From Botryllus schlosseri (taxonomy: Eukaryota > Chordata > Ascidiacea > Stolidobranchia > Styelidae): a stretch of DNA of 20,999 nucleotides. Each line of letters opens with the position of its first letter. Position 1 is the first letter of the stretch. A program made the position numbers and the translations under genes. The notes below the pieces were generated by a model. That model saw nothing but the letters and a program-made list of their open reading frames with translations, made no database searches and was not told the DNA's origin. The stretch covers positions 1-20,999 of the forward strand of contig ATSW01005833.1 of the NCBI GenBank assembly GCA_000444245.1, written 5' to 3'. Positions 9,201-17,544 of the stretch are shown here, in pieces.

Positions 9201-12004
9201 CAAGTAATTATACTCATAAAATCCGTTGTTTATATCTGAGTAGCAGACGTTTACAAACTATCAATCTAGTTAGTTTACGGTCAACTATTTAACTACCGTT
9301 TTTTGGGAGGTTCTAGTTCTAGTTGCGCATTTTGGAAAATTAGTAAGTTGCCGAACAACTAAGAACCACGTTTGGTGCGAATCGTGATACCGGCGTTCTG
9401 ATGTGTGTTGCTCTTTCTATAGCTCAGCGTCATCACTACTAATAGTTGCGTGGCCAGGAGTGAGACTTGGAGGGTCGAGAGACTCCGTCCCTTTGAAATT
9501 ACGATAAAATAATTTGATGGGCTGCTTCGGAATTTAAAATAGTTAGTTCTGTTTTAATTAGTTAGTTTCCCGTTTTAAAGGTCGTTATATAGTTCTAGTT
9601 ACCAGTTTTGAAAAGGAGTAGTTCTAGTTCTAGTTCCACATTCTGAAATTCCAGTAGTTTGGACAGCAGCTCTGACGATTAGTTCACTTCATATAGCCTA
9701 TATTCAGAAACGAAATGTGTTAGTACTCGAGAGCATTATAGGAAAATATTCTACATATTATAAACATTCAGTGTTTGTCGAAAGCTGGAAATGATTATGA
9801 CAGGGTTGTAACCAAGTCACAAGTCAATCTCAATTTTATAGTTTTGACTCGAGTCAAGTCGAGTCATTTTCAATTCACCACCGAGTCAAGTCCGAGTCCA
9901 AGTGAGCGAGCGGAGGGTCTAGTCCGAGTCTTGGTATTATGACTCGAGTCCGAGTCCAAGTCATTGTGTTGACTGATCAATTTCCAGGTAAAGTATTGTT
10001 AAATCTACTTTTTATAACTTTGTTTGGTGATATCGAGTGGTTCCATTTATAATATACTAATTTTTTTAACTTTTAGCAGTTTATGGTCGCATTTACCAGT
10101 ACGAGTACCAATAGATGTAATCCCAATAGTGTGGTTACTTTACTAATCTTCGAAATTTGAATGAAATCTCGGTCTTGTCCGTCTGAATATCGAGTCATAT
10201 GACTTGGTTCGAGTCATGCGCAATGACCCAAGTCGAGTCAATACACAAATTGACTCGAGCGAGTCATTTCCGTATTTTGAGAAAATGACTCGAGTCAAGT
10301 CGAGTCGAGTCATTACAACCCTGGATTATGGAAGGTTCGTGTAATTGAGTTGGGATCGATTCTTGCTTATTTATAGAATGGAAGAAAAGACCTGATGATT
10401 CATCACAAATCTAAATGATATTTGAGACAATAAGGCCGCCTATACTATTAATAGAAAACATTTCCACACGTTTCGCATTCCATGACGAAACACAATGTGC
10501 AAAAGAGGTATAGAAGAGTTGTACATTGTACAATGTACAAATATGGATATAAATAAATGATATAGATATGAATAAGGACTTCCGTGACCAATAAGTTCAA
10601 ATGAACAAGGTTCCATCCCCCGATGATGTAATAAACACTTTTGAATAACGGATACCGGACTTATTATATAAAGAACAAGCGTGCTTGGAGATGGTGAATG
10701 CCGATGCCATAGTTTGATATTAATTCACCTATAAGTCGTGTATGGATTTGCTCGTAACTCTGCACTCTGGTTAGTGCATCAGCTTCGAGGCCTTTCCTAA
10801 GATCACAGCCCCACCCCCTATTAATCAGACATTACCTCCCGATCCCGAGCTAGAGCTATCCACGTTACGCTTCCACCTGTTCCAACCTTGCGGCGTGTCC
10901 GACGTATAGTGATATTCCGTGTCCTGAAACAAGTTATAGTTTATGAATACAGGATATGTAGGTTCCTTTAGAAAAAGTCTTCCCTGGCTGTCAATTCATA
11001 TCAATGGTAAAAGCCAGACTTCTATTTAAAATGGATTTAAAACAAAACGTTTCATTCCTTCAAACTCGACTTTTACAATCATCCACTGATGATGAAGTAG
11101 ATACGGAAGGAATGAATGGAGAGTTTCGCATGAAAGAGTCATTTCACGGGCAGTTTTGGGTCAAATCACCGCGACAAAAAAGGATCTGATCTGGATGAAG
11201 TCATATTATCTATCATTACTTTTCATTACATGTATTTCAATAGCATATGCCTTTTTTCTACAATAGAACACATGTTATATAGGCCTATGCCTTCCAGATA
11301 CTGTTATGAAATGAAGCACGTTCAGTACTGAACAGCGAGCATCATTCTCCGTGGTGGAGTTTTGAATAGGTGATCTAAAAATAAAATCTACAACGCAAAG
11401 TAACATCCAGTTGTGATGTATGGCCTCTTCGTACTATATAATATCACCATAAAACCGTCTGGTTTCCCATTAAGCTCTTTGGAAGCTAAAGGTTCCAAAG
11501 CATCTGGGCATGAGGGACCTCTAGTTTAGCCAGTCGCGCTGTCGGGGTCATAACCTAAATAGTGTTAGGGGTCTTATAAAGTGTAAATTCTCTACGAATA
11601 TCTCAGAAATTGTTATTATATTTTTTTTCTTTATAAAGCGACCTGTCAAAAATATGTTTCAGGCAGCATGTTCATCCCCTCTCATTTCATAGACATAGTT
11701 CTGGTAATAGATTGTTCTTTCGTGGAAACGCGAACAATATACACACATCTATAACGCCGCTTACTTGACTCAATGGGATATGCGGTTCCTGTCCAAAGTG
11801 TGTTTCGAACACTTTGAATATTACAGTATTTTCCCAGGATTTCCATAGCACTTCTTTGGCAGTGACCCCGACGCCGGTAAACGTCACAGCAGTGGCGATA
11901 ACTACCAGGACACAAGGCACCAGAACCAATTTCGAAAATAAGGGCGTTCTTCTACATCCGGGTACTGCTTCCTGGTTGGTGGGATTGGAAAATGGTTTCT
12001 TCAT
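119..12004 (-). CDS. Unassigned Ser-Gly/Thr-rich (proteoglycan- or mucin-like) membrane protein, 11 exons
   Basis: I assembled this gene by eye. Exons in order: 12004-11765, 10923-10836, 8871-8797, 6754-6683, 6575-6522, 4438-4409, 3473-3369, 2180-2118, 682-585, 522-358 and 292-119. They total 1164 nt, encode 387 residues and keep frame throughout; every intron is GT...AG. Seen: hydrophobic segment at residues 26-49, RWKR at 96-99, about 14 Ser-Gly pairs between 106 and 275 (many next to D/E), Thr-rich runs, a transmembrane helix at about 276-303 with GIVLG (GxxxG type), then a basic stop and an 84-residue tail. Known: Ser-Gly near acidic residues is the xylosyltransferase acceptor context; Thr/Ser runs take O-glycans. 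Inferred: a cell-surface proteoglycan or mucin. It lacks the EFYA tail of syndecans, and I recognise no family. A missed or optional small exon is possible. No AATAAA is visible before the left window edge, so the 3' end may lie beyond it. Confidence 0.72.
358..522 (-). CDS. Exon 10: transmembrane helix and start of cytoplasmic tail
   Basis: The acceptor is TTTTCCCCTTCAG and the donor is ACTCAG|GTATCC. The 165 nt (55 codons) are phase 0-0. Residues 276-303 (VPLLVAIGLLIAGIVLG and on) form one long hydrophobic helix with GIVLG, followed by KKWKARN as a positive stop-transfer signal. The tail continues with VTPQPTPNG and STSNLLDPTQ. The 62-nt and 65-nt introns on either side are short but plausible. 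Confidence 0.75.
585..682 (-). CDS. Exon 9: juxtamembrane Ala/Gly/Thr exon
   Basis: The acceptor is ATTATCATCTAG. The 98 nt start in phase 1 and end in phase 0 at ACG|GTAGAC, the weakest donor in the gene. It encodes DMTSGEEATTAAVVITDG and then an Ala/Gly-rich stretch ending GGDGGAT. The phase change from 1 to 0 is exactly what the transmembrane exon needs. If the donor is not used, the frame continues VDQAGF and stops, which would give a form without a membrane anchor. Confidence 0.65.
880..1755 (+). mobile_element. Decayed hAT transposon piece with transposase C-terminus
   Basis: The frame at 1144-1449 encodes PATSAVERSFSIAGKLL and then LPDNVGKYIPLYYI. This is the hAT dimerisation-domain signature (P-A-[TS]-S-A-x-E-R-x-F-S-x-A-G). 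Only about 100 residues of a roughly 600-residue transposase remain, with no DDE region or BED finger, so it is a relic. Flanks at about 880-930 and 1680-1755 share an inverted TTTTTTGACATG plus A-rich stretch, and both outer edges read AGTGGT in inverted orientation. I found no target duplication, so the ends are approximate. It lies in the intron between exons 9 and 8 of the minus-strand gene, in the opposite direction. Confidence 0.6.
1144..1449 (+). pseudogene. hAT transposase C-terminal fragment
   Basis: The open frame of about 101 residues ends in the conserved hAT C-terminal dimerisation motif (SAVERSFSIAGKLLSKDG, then NVGKYIPLYY). The N-terminal half of the frame (RFAWALHGSYIEKRMM) is not recognisable. 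Catalytic residues of the family lie upstream in a whole protein and are absent here. It is a plain DNA-transposon relic and is not expected to be active. Confidence 0.75.
2118..2180 (-). CDS. Exon 8: Thr-rich ectodomain exon with one N-glycan sequon
   Basis: The 63 nt are phase 1-1, with acceptor GTTTCTTTCAG and a weaker donor ACAG|GTTTGC. It encodes DISVDTTTEASNETTTADDTT. NET is the clearest N-glycosylation sequon in the ectodomain. There is no Ser-Gly here, so this is mucin-like rather than glycosaminoglycan-like. Confidence 0.7.
2224..3244. mobile_element. Non-autonomous hAT element, 1021 bp, perfect 8-bp TSD TGCTAGAA
   Basis: The left end CAGCGCTTCTCAACC and the inverted right end CAGTGGTTCTCAACC match at 13 of 15 bases. 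TGCTAGAA flanks both sides (2216-2223 and 3245-3252). The subterminal regions carry repeated GGGGTCCGCG blocks in opposite orientation, typical of this hAT group. No transposase motif is visible inside; a 72-codon frame at 2643-2861 matches nothing I know. It sits in the intron between exons 7 and 8 of the membrane-protein gene, 35 bp from the acceptor of exon 8. Confidence 0.92.
3369..3473 (-). CDS. Exon 7: octapeptide-repeat exon
   Basis: The 105 nt are phase 1-1, with acceptor ATATCCTTTCAG and donor ACAG|GTATGC. It encodes about four copies of an 8-residue unit, D-[MT]-S-[GS]-D-T-T-T, which is a 24-bp tandem repeat in DNA. It adds three Ser-Gly-Asp sites and many Thr residues, and ends TATATT. 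A repeat of this kind can change length between individuals. Confidence 0.75.
3650..3775. mobile_element. hAT-like terminal fragment
   Basis: It starts CAGTGGTCTCCAACTC followed by GGTCGCGGGCCACTTTTCG, a hAT-like end. It aligns for about 125 bp with the reverse complement of 16620-16747, including GCATGAATTCA and ATCGAGATAAAAT. No matching inverted end or target duplication was found downstream, so only one end seems to remain. Confidence 0.55.
4409..4438 (-). CDS. Exon 6: 30-nt micro-exon
   Basis: The acceptor is ATGTATTTACAG and the donor TTCG|GTAAGT is near consensus. The 30 nt are phase 1-1. It encodes ISATTNSLF, and joined to exon 7 it gives TTNSLFDMSGD, parallel to TTDSLFDISGSGD in exon 5. 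The length, phase, splice signals and this paralogy are the only support. It could be alternatively spliced, since the frame survives without it. Confidence 0.6.
4978..6257. mobile_element. Non-autonomous hAT element, 1280 bp, perfect TSD GTTACGCG
   Basis: The left end CAGAGGCGGTCAAAGTAG and the inverted right end CAGAGGTGGTCAGTAACG share CAGAGGYGGTCA. GTTACGCG flanks both sides (4970-4977 and 6258-6265). Both subterminal zones (about 4990-5150 and 6150-6240) are packed with AAGTAG/CTACTT hexamers, which read as transposase-binding arrays. A 73-codon frame inside (5804-6025) is unrecognised. It lies in the intron between exons 5 and 6 of the membrane-protein gene. Confidence 0.9.
6522..6575 (-). 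CDS. Exon 5: small ectodomain exon
   Basis: The 54 nt are phase 1-1, with acceptor GATTTTTGCAG and an excellent donor GCCT|GTAAGT. It encodes VTTDSLFDISGSGDETTA. The TTDSLFD stretch is matched by the sequence formed across exons 6 and 7 (TTNSLF then DMSGD), which supports all three exons. Confidence 0.75.
6683..6754 (-). CDS. Exon 4: Ser-Gly/Thr-rich ectodomain exon
   Basis: The 72 nt are phase 1-1, with acceptor TTTTATGTGAAG and a strong donor TCAG|GTAAGG. It encodes DATMSGDGETTASAEGSGE and then ATTAS. The SGD and GSGE contexts and the TT pairs repeat the composition of exons 3 and 7, as expected of exons that arose by duplication. Confidence 0.75.
6755..8796. other. Intron between exons 4 and 3; nothing recognised
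   Basis: About 2 kb of AT-rich intron. I see no phase-compatible exon with good splice sites, no transposon ends with target duplications and no RNA gene. Small open frames, such as one at 6976-7167 on the minus strand, show no family motif. Confidence 0.6.
8797..8871 (-). CDS. Exon 3: Ser-Gly-rich ectodomain exon
   Basis: The acceptor is ACATGCAAG and the donor is GCAG|GTAATT. The 75 nt are phase 1-1. It encodes DSSGDSSGEVTSGSGD and then a Thr-rich end (STTAETTTAG). It has four Ser-Gly pairs in 16 residues with D or E beside three of them, the densest glycosaminoglycan-attachment-like stretch in the protein. Confidence 0.75.
8986..9103. mobile_element. Fragment of GTCC-rich hAT-like MITE
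   Basis: The reverse complement starts AGGGCTACCATACG and continues through blocks of GTCCTC and AGGACG. This is the same pattern as the complete element at 15042-15438 (TAGGGTTACC end, GTCCTC blocks). The other end is not clear and no target duplication was seen. Confidence 0.5.
9244..9674. mobile_element. Decayed hAT-like MITE with AGTTCTAGTT repeats
   Basis: Both halves carry repeats of AGTTCTAGTT (about 9312-9335 and 9590-9640). The possible ends are CAGACGTTTACAAACTA and, inverted, CAGAGCTGCTGTCCAAACTA. The adjacent 8-mers CTGAGTAG and ACGATTAG match at only 5 of 8 bases, so the boundaries are tentative. Confidence 0.4.
9801..10323. mobile_element. hAT MITE with GACTCGAGTC arrays, 523 bp, TSD GATTATGR
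   Basis: The ends are CAGGGTTGTAACCAAGTC and, inverted, CAGGGTTGTAATGACTCG. The flanking GATTATGA (9793-9800) and GATTATGG (10324-10331) match at 7 of 8. Both subterminal zones are dense in GACTCGAGTC and half-site GAGTC/GACTT variants, around a unique ~200-bp core. It is the same family as 18811-19606, in the opposite orientation. It lies in the intron between exons 3 and 2 of the membrane-protein gene. Confidence 0.88.
10836..10923 (-). CDS. Exon 2: linker with RWKR site and first SGSG
   Basis: The acceptor is CTTGTTTCAG and the donor is GGGAG|GTAATG. The 88 nt start in phase 0 and end in phase 1, matching exon 1 and exon 3. It encodes residues 81-109, beginning DTEYHYTSD, with RWKR at 96-99 followed by NVDSSSSGSG. 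RWKR fits the furin-type consensus R-X-K-R. The next residues open the acidic Ser-Gly region, so cleavage would free the ectodomain from the N-terminal segment. Confidence 0.75.
10924..11764. other. Intron 1; nothing recognised
   Basis: This is the intron between exons 2 and 1 of the membrane-protein gene. A 61-codon plus-strand frame at 11004-11189 has no known motif and no splice context. No transposon ends were found. Confidence 0.55.
11765..12004 (-). CDS. Exon 1: N-terminal cytosolic/signal-anchor exon
   Basis: It begins at an ATG with G at -3 and encodes exactly 80 residues (phase 0 end), closing on a strong donor CAA|GTAAGC. Residues 1-25 are polar with R18, R19 and K25. Residues 26-49 are hydrophobic (LVLVPCVLVVIATAV and on). 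This could be a type II signal anchor. It could also be a long cleavable signal peptide, since VTA before K50 fits the -3/-1 rule. Residues 50-80 (KEVLWKSWENTVIF...) are amphipathic and aromatic. I know no close relative. Confidence 0.75.
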
Positions 12005-12043
12005 TGCTTTTTGCTCCTTGATTCTGATCCGGCTAAACCGGTC

Positions 12044-12051
12044 CCTTTATA
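12044..12051 (-). promoter_or_regulatory. TATA-like box for the membrane-protein gene
   Basis: TATAAAGG on the minus strand ends 39 nt before the ATG at 12004. A start about 30 nt downstream would leave a 5' UTR of only about 15 nt. The fit is good, but in AT-rich DNA it may be chance, and an upstream non-coding exon cannot be excluded. Confidence 0.4.
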
Positions 12052-14663
12052 TTATGTACATATTTATGATTAGTCCATGACTGGAAGGTACGAATTTTCA
12101 CTATTTATCACATTATGAATATCAATGGTAAATGGTTTGACTTTTTCATATCTGCATCTAGCTAAGAAGTAAACCCAATTCTGCTGTTTTGTTGCTATAT
12201 ATTCTACAGGCCTAATATATAGATCACGAATAAAATCATGCAGCATGTTCCATCGGAATCAACTAGCCTACTCCAGACTAAAATATATTATCTCAATCTG
12301 ATCCTGCAACGAAAGCATCAAACATATTTTACAAATTTTAATAATTGTTTCCATCTCATCCACGCTTTAATCTGTCTATCTCCATTTCATAAAACGAAGC
12401 AAACGTATTTGTTGATCTTTCCTCTTCACGATCTCCTTCTGCGATTGACTCGTGTTTATTGAAAAAATATTTTCACTTTCTTGTTTATAGACATTGTATT
12501 TATTATCTTTATAATCGTATTTTGCCAAGTATACTACGTACACTCAAATGGGTATACTGAAAGTTTTCGAGCCAGTATTTTAAGGTACAGTAGTCTAAGA
12601 ATTCGTTGTTCGCAAGATGAAACCTGTATAAGCAACCTGAAAGTTAATCATAACAATGTCCCTTAAATTCCAAAGTCAGCTGACTTCAGCGGTCTGTAAA
12701 AAGGCGCTCTCTCAAACAGATAAATACGATTGTAAAAGATATTGTTCATCTTAATCATTGTTTCGTGCGATAACTCCATCCCATTGGTTACCATATTCTT
12801 GGTTATTCCTATTCTAGTAGTAATTGTGACGTGTTTTAATTCTTTTTGTTGCGCGAGTCCTTTTAAAACTGGACTTATGGTGGCAACAGATGGATCGGAA
12901 AGATTTGATGAGGGACTGGCATCTATAATGTAGGCCTGTATAATTGACCTTTTATGCATAGTCGTGAATTAATTCTGACTTGGTATCTTGAGCCCGCAAA
13001 GTTAAGATACACGCTTCGTTGAAAAAAGTTTGCACTCTGGCACCGTGCAATTTATCAACCGACAGCGCAGGTTCAGTGGCTCTTCTCCCCAGACTAAACT
13101 ACAGAGGGCTAAAGACAGTTTACGTTTCAGTCTACGGCAAGAAACTGGGGGCCGAGATCATAAAGTTTGCTTATCCGGTAAGATGCTAATCGCCTGACTA
13201 AAATTGATAATCGTCGCGCATAAATTTGGATAAAATTTCTCGTGAAGATTATCCCGGGTCGTCTGGACTTTTAATCCAGCGATGGCCACGATCAGCATAC
13301 GGTTAACAGTCTACCGGTTTAGTTAACTATTTGATCTTCGCCCTTTGAGTGTGTATTGCCACGGTCATCATCGTCGCGAAGAATTCCAAATATGACTCCG
13401 GATGTACAAGAGTAGCCAAATTGATTGTAGTATGTTGTCAACACAGACTGATTGTTGCCAAAATATCATTGCCCGCCCGGTGAACATTCGCGGTCACATA
13501 CGATCCTGACCTTTGATGTAACTTTATCCAATCATTGAACTTTCATCATACTCCGACCTGCCCTGTCTATGTAGTTCGGCACAATGCCCTGATATGATCT
13601 GCATTATCGCTGAAATTAAATTAACGTTTCCAGGACTCTCCGCAAAGCACTATTGCGTGGTTTAGGCTTAACGCTAATCGGTCCTCGTCGTAATAAAATA
13701 GGCTACCAGCCAGGCAAGGTGGTGAGGTACAGCGCTTCTAACAACGCAATTAACAAAAGCCTTTATTATTTAAGGCAGTAAGATGATACTCGATTCACTT
13801 TTAAGGTATTGTTATAAAACTCTCTTGTTAAGATGCCTATCGCGTTTATTATCTTTGCGGGTTCATTATGCTTTATTATTTATAAAGTTTCATGTCGCGA
13901 CGGAAATATCTCGCATTTGGCCTCTATAGATCCGTCGCGCTGGCAGTAGTATTGCTTGATGGAATTGTCCTAATTGCCCTAAATTTTACTTGTCTAAGAA
14001 GATGCGCATCAATATCGGTATGGTTTGGTGGTTGAGTCAGTTAGTCACAATCTCTATCGATGTTCGAAGGCTCAGGAATTTGCCGATCAACAAAAAATTT
14101 AATCGTAGAGTACATCTTCACTAAACATTCCAATCTCTCATATCCACAAAAAAAAATCAACAACGTGTCCCGATATAACGAGCCCAAGAAAAATTGAGCC
14201 GCATATCATATATCTACAGACAGTGGTCGACTGGTCGTATAATCAGCCGCTTCGCCCCGGCTCTAATTCCCAATTGAACCCGTGTAATTCAATAATAGAA
14301 CTCAATAATTTTGAATGTAGCTTATTTGGGAAATTAAAAATGACAACGACACAAGATTGTATCGTTGTAGCCTATACACCAGAGCTCCCCCAACCCTCTT
14401 CAGTTCGTGATCCCCTTTTAATGCACGTTTTATTGTATGAACCACAATGGGATATGATCGAACGAATGAAAAACTAGCTGATGAGAAAAGAAACAACAAT
14501 GTATATAACTATATATCAGCCTATACACTACACATGCAATTTACTATGCAAAAGTTGATCTTGCGTATTAAATATTATCAGCTAAAGTCTACGCTTGATT
14601 CTCCTACTAGGAAAATATGCAGAAATACCGAAAATTCGTTTACATCTATCCTCGACCAACCGC
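12052..14663. other. Intergenic/upstream region; no supported gene
   Basis: This lies upstream of the membrane-protein gene. Both strands are open at 12663-12959: the minus strand for 98 codons from an ATG, the plus strand with a hydrophobic run (IPLVTIFLVIPILVVIV). Neither has recognised motifs or convincing splice sites. The stretch 13000-14200 shows nothing I can name. CAGTGGTCGACTGG at 14221 could be a lone hAT end but has no partner. Confidence 0.5.
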
Positions 14664-14956
14664 CAGCGTTGGGATGACTCGAGTCATGACTCGACTCGAG
14701 CTACCTTTTTCGTATGACTTGACTTGACTTGAGTCACTTTGCAAAAATGACTTGATTTGACTTGGCGTTTCAAATATGTGGATTGACTCGTGACTCGGAG
14801 CAAAATTTACGAGTCAATTTCAAGTCATCCAGTAATCGGTGTCGATAAAAATCGCTTTATCTTTCATATGTTCGGATTGTTCTCAATACGCTCGTGTGGC
14901 CCGTGAGAGCGACCAATTTCGTTCATTCAACGAATTTGCGTTTTACTGAACCTCCA

Positions 14957-14992
14957 TTTATATATATAATATAATATATATATATATATAAA
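14957..14992. repeat. (TA)n simple repeat
   Basis: An almost pure TA dinucleotide tract of about 36 bp with a few TAA interruptions, inside the 14664-15941 element. Confidence 0.9.
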
Positions 14993-15041
14993 TTGACCAT
15001 AAACGAAGTGATTGGAGCTGACAGCGTATGTTGTCGTAGTA

Positions 15042-15438
15042 TTGGGTTATCATACGTCCTCTTTCAAGAGGATTTGTCCTCGTTTTTGACTTTTCTGAAA
15101 GTGTCCGCTTTTAGGACGCCCGACTGTCCTCTTTTTTGAGAATTTGGCCAAATATAGGGCAAAATTCGACTGAGATACTGTAAATTAGTACTGAAGTAAT
15201 GCTCCGGCGGCTATTACGGGAGCTGAACCGGAAAGTTGACCTCTTTTTTAGTCAATCACCTGATAACTTGAAAAAATGTGTATTTTACGAGCTGAGCCAG
15301 TTGGTAGACTTTTTTTTAGTCAACCGACCACGAAGTGCATAAAACTTACCATTTTGTCAGAATTGTCCTCCGGTATTGCAAGTCTGAAAATTTTGAAAAA
15401 TGGTCCTCTTTTTAGATTTTCAAAATATGGTAACCCTA
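15042..15438. mobile_element. Nested hAT-like MITE, 397 bp, perfect TSD TCGTAGTA
   Basis: The left end TTGGGTTATCATACGTCC and the inverted right end TAGGGTTACCATATTTTG match in most positions. TCGTAGTA flanks both sides (15034-15041 and 15439-15446). The body has repeated GTCCTC(TTTT) blocks. It was inserted into the 14664-15941 element and is therefore younger. A related fragment lies at 8986-9103. Confidence 0.87.
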
Positions 15439-15949
15439 TCGTAGTAGAAATCGTAATACGGTACTATAGTAGGAAGACGATATAATAGAAAATATCCATC
15501 TCTGTTCTATAGATTAACCAAACCTCTTGTATGATATTAATTCGAATAGTTTATATTATACTCGTCAACCATTGGCGCAGGCTTAATATATCCCGCGGAT
15601 ATGTAATTGGGTAGTGCATCATATCAATCCGTTTCAACTATATGAAGTTTCGTATTCAGCACTCTATATTGGCGGATAATTATAGACGAAGGGTACATGC
15701 GTGAGCTATACAGCGCCTTTTTTCGCATGTTCATTTAATTCTCTATTCGGTTCTCGATGGCGAATGCAATGACTTATAATCATACCTCGTACTTCGAAAA
15801 GAATGACTTGAATTGTGACTTGACTTGTGAATTGACTCGGGTCATCTTCAAAAATCGATTGACTTGACTTGACTCGATTGGAAATGTGCAATGACTCGGG
15901 ATTATTTGTGAATCGAAGGTAGTGACTTGATCCCAACAATGCCAACCGC

Positions 15950-16244
15950 CACATGTGAGAACATCAGAATTTCAAAAGGTTTGTATCTATACCTGTGAAA
16001 CTGCTATCCTATCCAATAGAAGAATGCTAGCATTCCATAACAGTCAAATCAGTCTATAATTATGACAGGGAATAGAAAACTGTAGCATTTAGAAACGTTT
16101 CGCGACCCACGTGAAATACCGTGATTTGGGTTTGTGGATTGATAAAGTAGTCTTAAATTCATCCCATGTGCCATTGTGTACGTACGTATAGCCTATGTTC
16201 GAACAAGTTTCAATAGACGTGCATCGGTGCATGGTCGTTTGTAG
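15950..16244. other. Intergenic spacer; nothing recognised
   Basis: A short spacer between two hAT elements with no motif, RNA gene or exon that I can support. Confidence 0.5.
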
Positions 16245-16252
16245 ATCTAGTA

Positions 16253-17089
16253 CAGGGGCGGGCAACTTCTCCAGTCGGCGGGCCGGATGTAGGAAAATTA
16301 TGTACTTGGCGGCCGGATTGCTGAATCGATACATTTTTTCGCCTATTTATCCACATATACAAGGTGTAAATCCCATTTAATGAATGTCTTTTAACGACAG
16401 CAATGTCACTTCAATTAAGCCATTTCTCTCCGATAATGACGAAGACAATGTGGATTGAGAGCAGCATTGTCATACAGGCGCCGCCATGTCTGCTTCTCTC
16501 TGATCAATGAACATTGAACATTGAACACACGGTGCAATCACTAAACAAGATTTCAGGGCGTTCGATAAGCCGGGTACCCCGAATTTACCAAGATATCAAT
16601 TCATTAGGGGTGAGTACTGAGTAGGTGACGAGATAGCGTCGTTGTTCAACTGTGTGGTATATTTTATCTCGATATTGAATTCATGCGGACCGCGGCTTCT
16701 ACGACATTTGAAAAGTGGCCCGCGACCCGTTTTGAGTTGGCGACGCTGGCAAAAGCCTAGAAGGGTGCCGTGCTACAAGTCGGCCTGGTGTAAATTGACA
16801 TTGTAGTCGACAAACACCATGATTACCACAAACGATATTAGGGTTGAGTACATCGTAAATGCCGATAATGTAAGTCTTGCCGCTTCGACGAACTTATGCG
16901 TAAGCTCCACTCTCGCACGCTGCGCATACATATATAATAACATACAGTGCATGACTAAAATTTGGCGTAGTAAGCAAGTAGCGGGGAATCTCGGCAGACT
17001 GTAGTCGCGGGCCACATTATTATATAGGACGGAAAACTGTCCGCGTGCCGGACAAAATCCCTTCGCGGACCGTATGTCGCCCGCCCCCG
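16253..17089. mobile_element. Composite hAT element, 837 bp, perfect TSD ATCTAGTA
   Basis: The left end CAGGGGCGGGCAAC and the inverted right end CGGGGGCGGGCGAC match at 12 of 14. ATCTAGTA flanks both sides (16245-16252 and 17090-17097). Both subterminal zones carry GCGGGCC/GGCCG blocks. The interior (about 16620-16747) ends in GTTTTGAGTTGGCGACGCTGG-like sequence, the inverted counterpart of the fragment at 3650-3775, so a second terminus is embedded in it. No transposase was seen. Confidence 0.87.
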
Positions 17090-17097
17090 ATCTAGTA

Positions 17098-17544
17098 CCT
17101 GAACGAATTATTTAGACTCCGAGAACGCCAATAATTCTGGGACTATGACCATCGTCTGCAAAATGACTAATCGCTCGATGGAAACGAATCACTTCTACTG
17201 GCAACGCATTTGTAATGCATTTTCGTCCATTTCATCGAGGTGCTTTGATGGTGGAGATGCGAAGGAACCACAAGGTTACCGAGAGATAATCCTTATTTGT
17301 CCATATTGCAAGTCAACATAACACACAACAAAAAATGCAACAACGTGAAATGTGATATACAAACTTGCAGGGTAGACGGGAGGCTCGATATGAGAGTCTT
17401 CAAAGCCGAATCAGAGCCATCCTTCGGTCATTTAGCCTACGCCAGGCCGATATTTGTCATGAAGATCCCTGATCTACTATCGTTCTAGGCTTTCGTAAGA
17501 CATACACGGTCTACCTTTACGCTATAGTCAGTGTCAAATCAGCA
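17098..17544. other. Intergenic spacer downstream of THOC7
   Basis: It lies between the composite hAT element and the likely polyadenylation region of THOC7. A 63-codon plus-strand frame at 17297-17488 has no known motif. Nothing else is visible. Confidence 0.5.

Larger units (their letters stand above)
14664..15941. mobile_element. hAT-like element, 1278 bp, perfect TSD CCAACCGC
   Basis: The left end CAGCGTTGGGATGACTCG and the inverted right end CATTGTTGGGATCAAGTC share GTTGGGAT. CCAACCGC flanks both sides (14656-14663 and 15942-15949). The subterminal zones (14672-14830 and 15795-15930) are full of GACTCGAGTC and GACTTGACTT units, like the 9801 family, yet the extreme termini differ. It contains a (TA)n tract and a complete nested element. 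No transposase was recognised. Confidence 0.88.

Noticed and set aside
11814-12080. Plus-strand 88-codon frame
   Set aside because: It is the antisense of exon 1 and its promoter region.
13255-13290. tRNA-Lys(UUU)-like anticodon arm (CTGGACTTTTAATCCAG)
   Set aside because: There is no box A, no T arm or box B and no acceptor pairing around it, so it is a chance hairpin or an unrecognisable relic.
14221-14260. Possible lone hAT end CAGTGGTCGACTGG
   Set aside because: No inverted partner or target duplication was found nearby.
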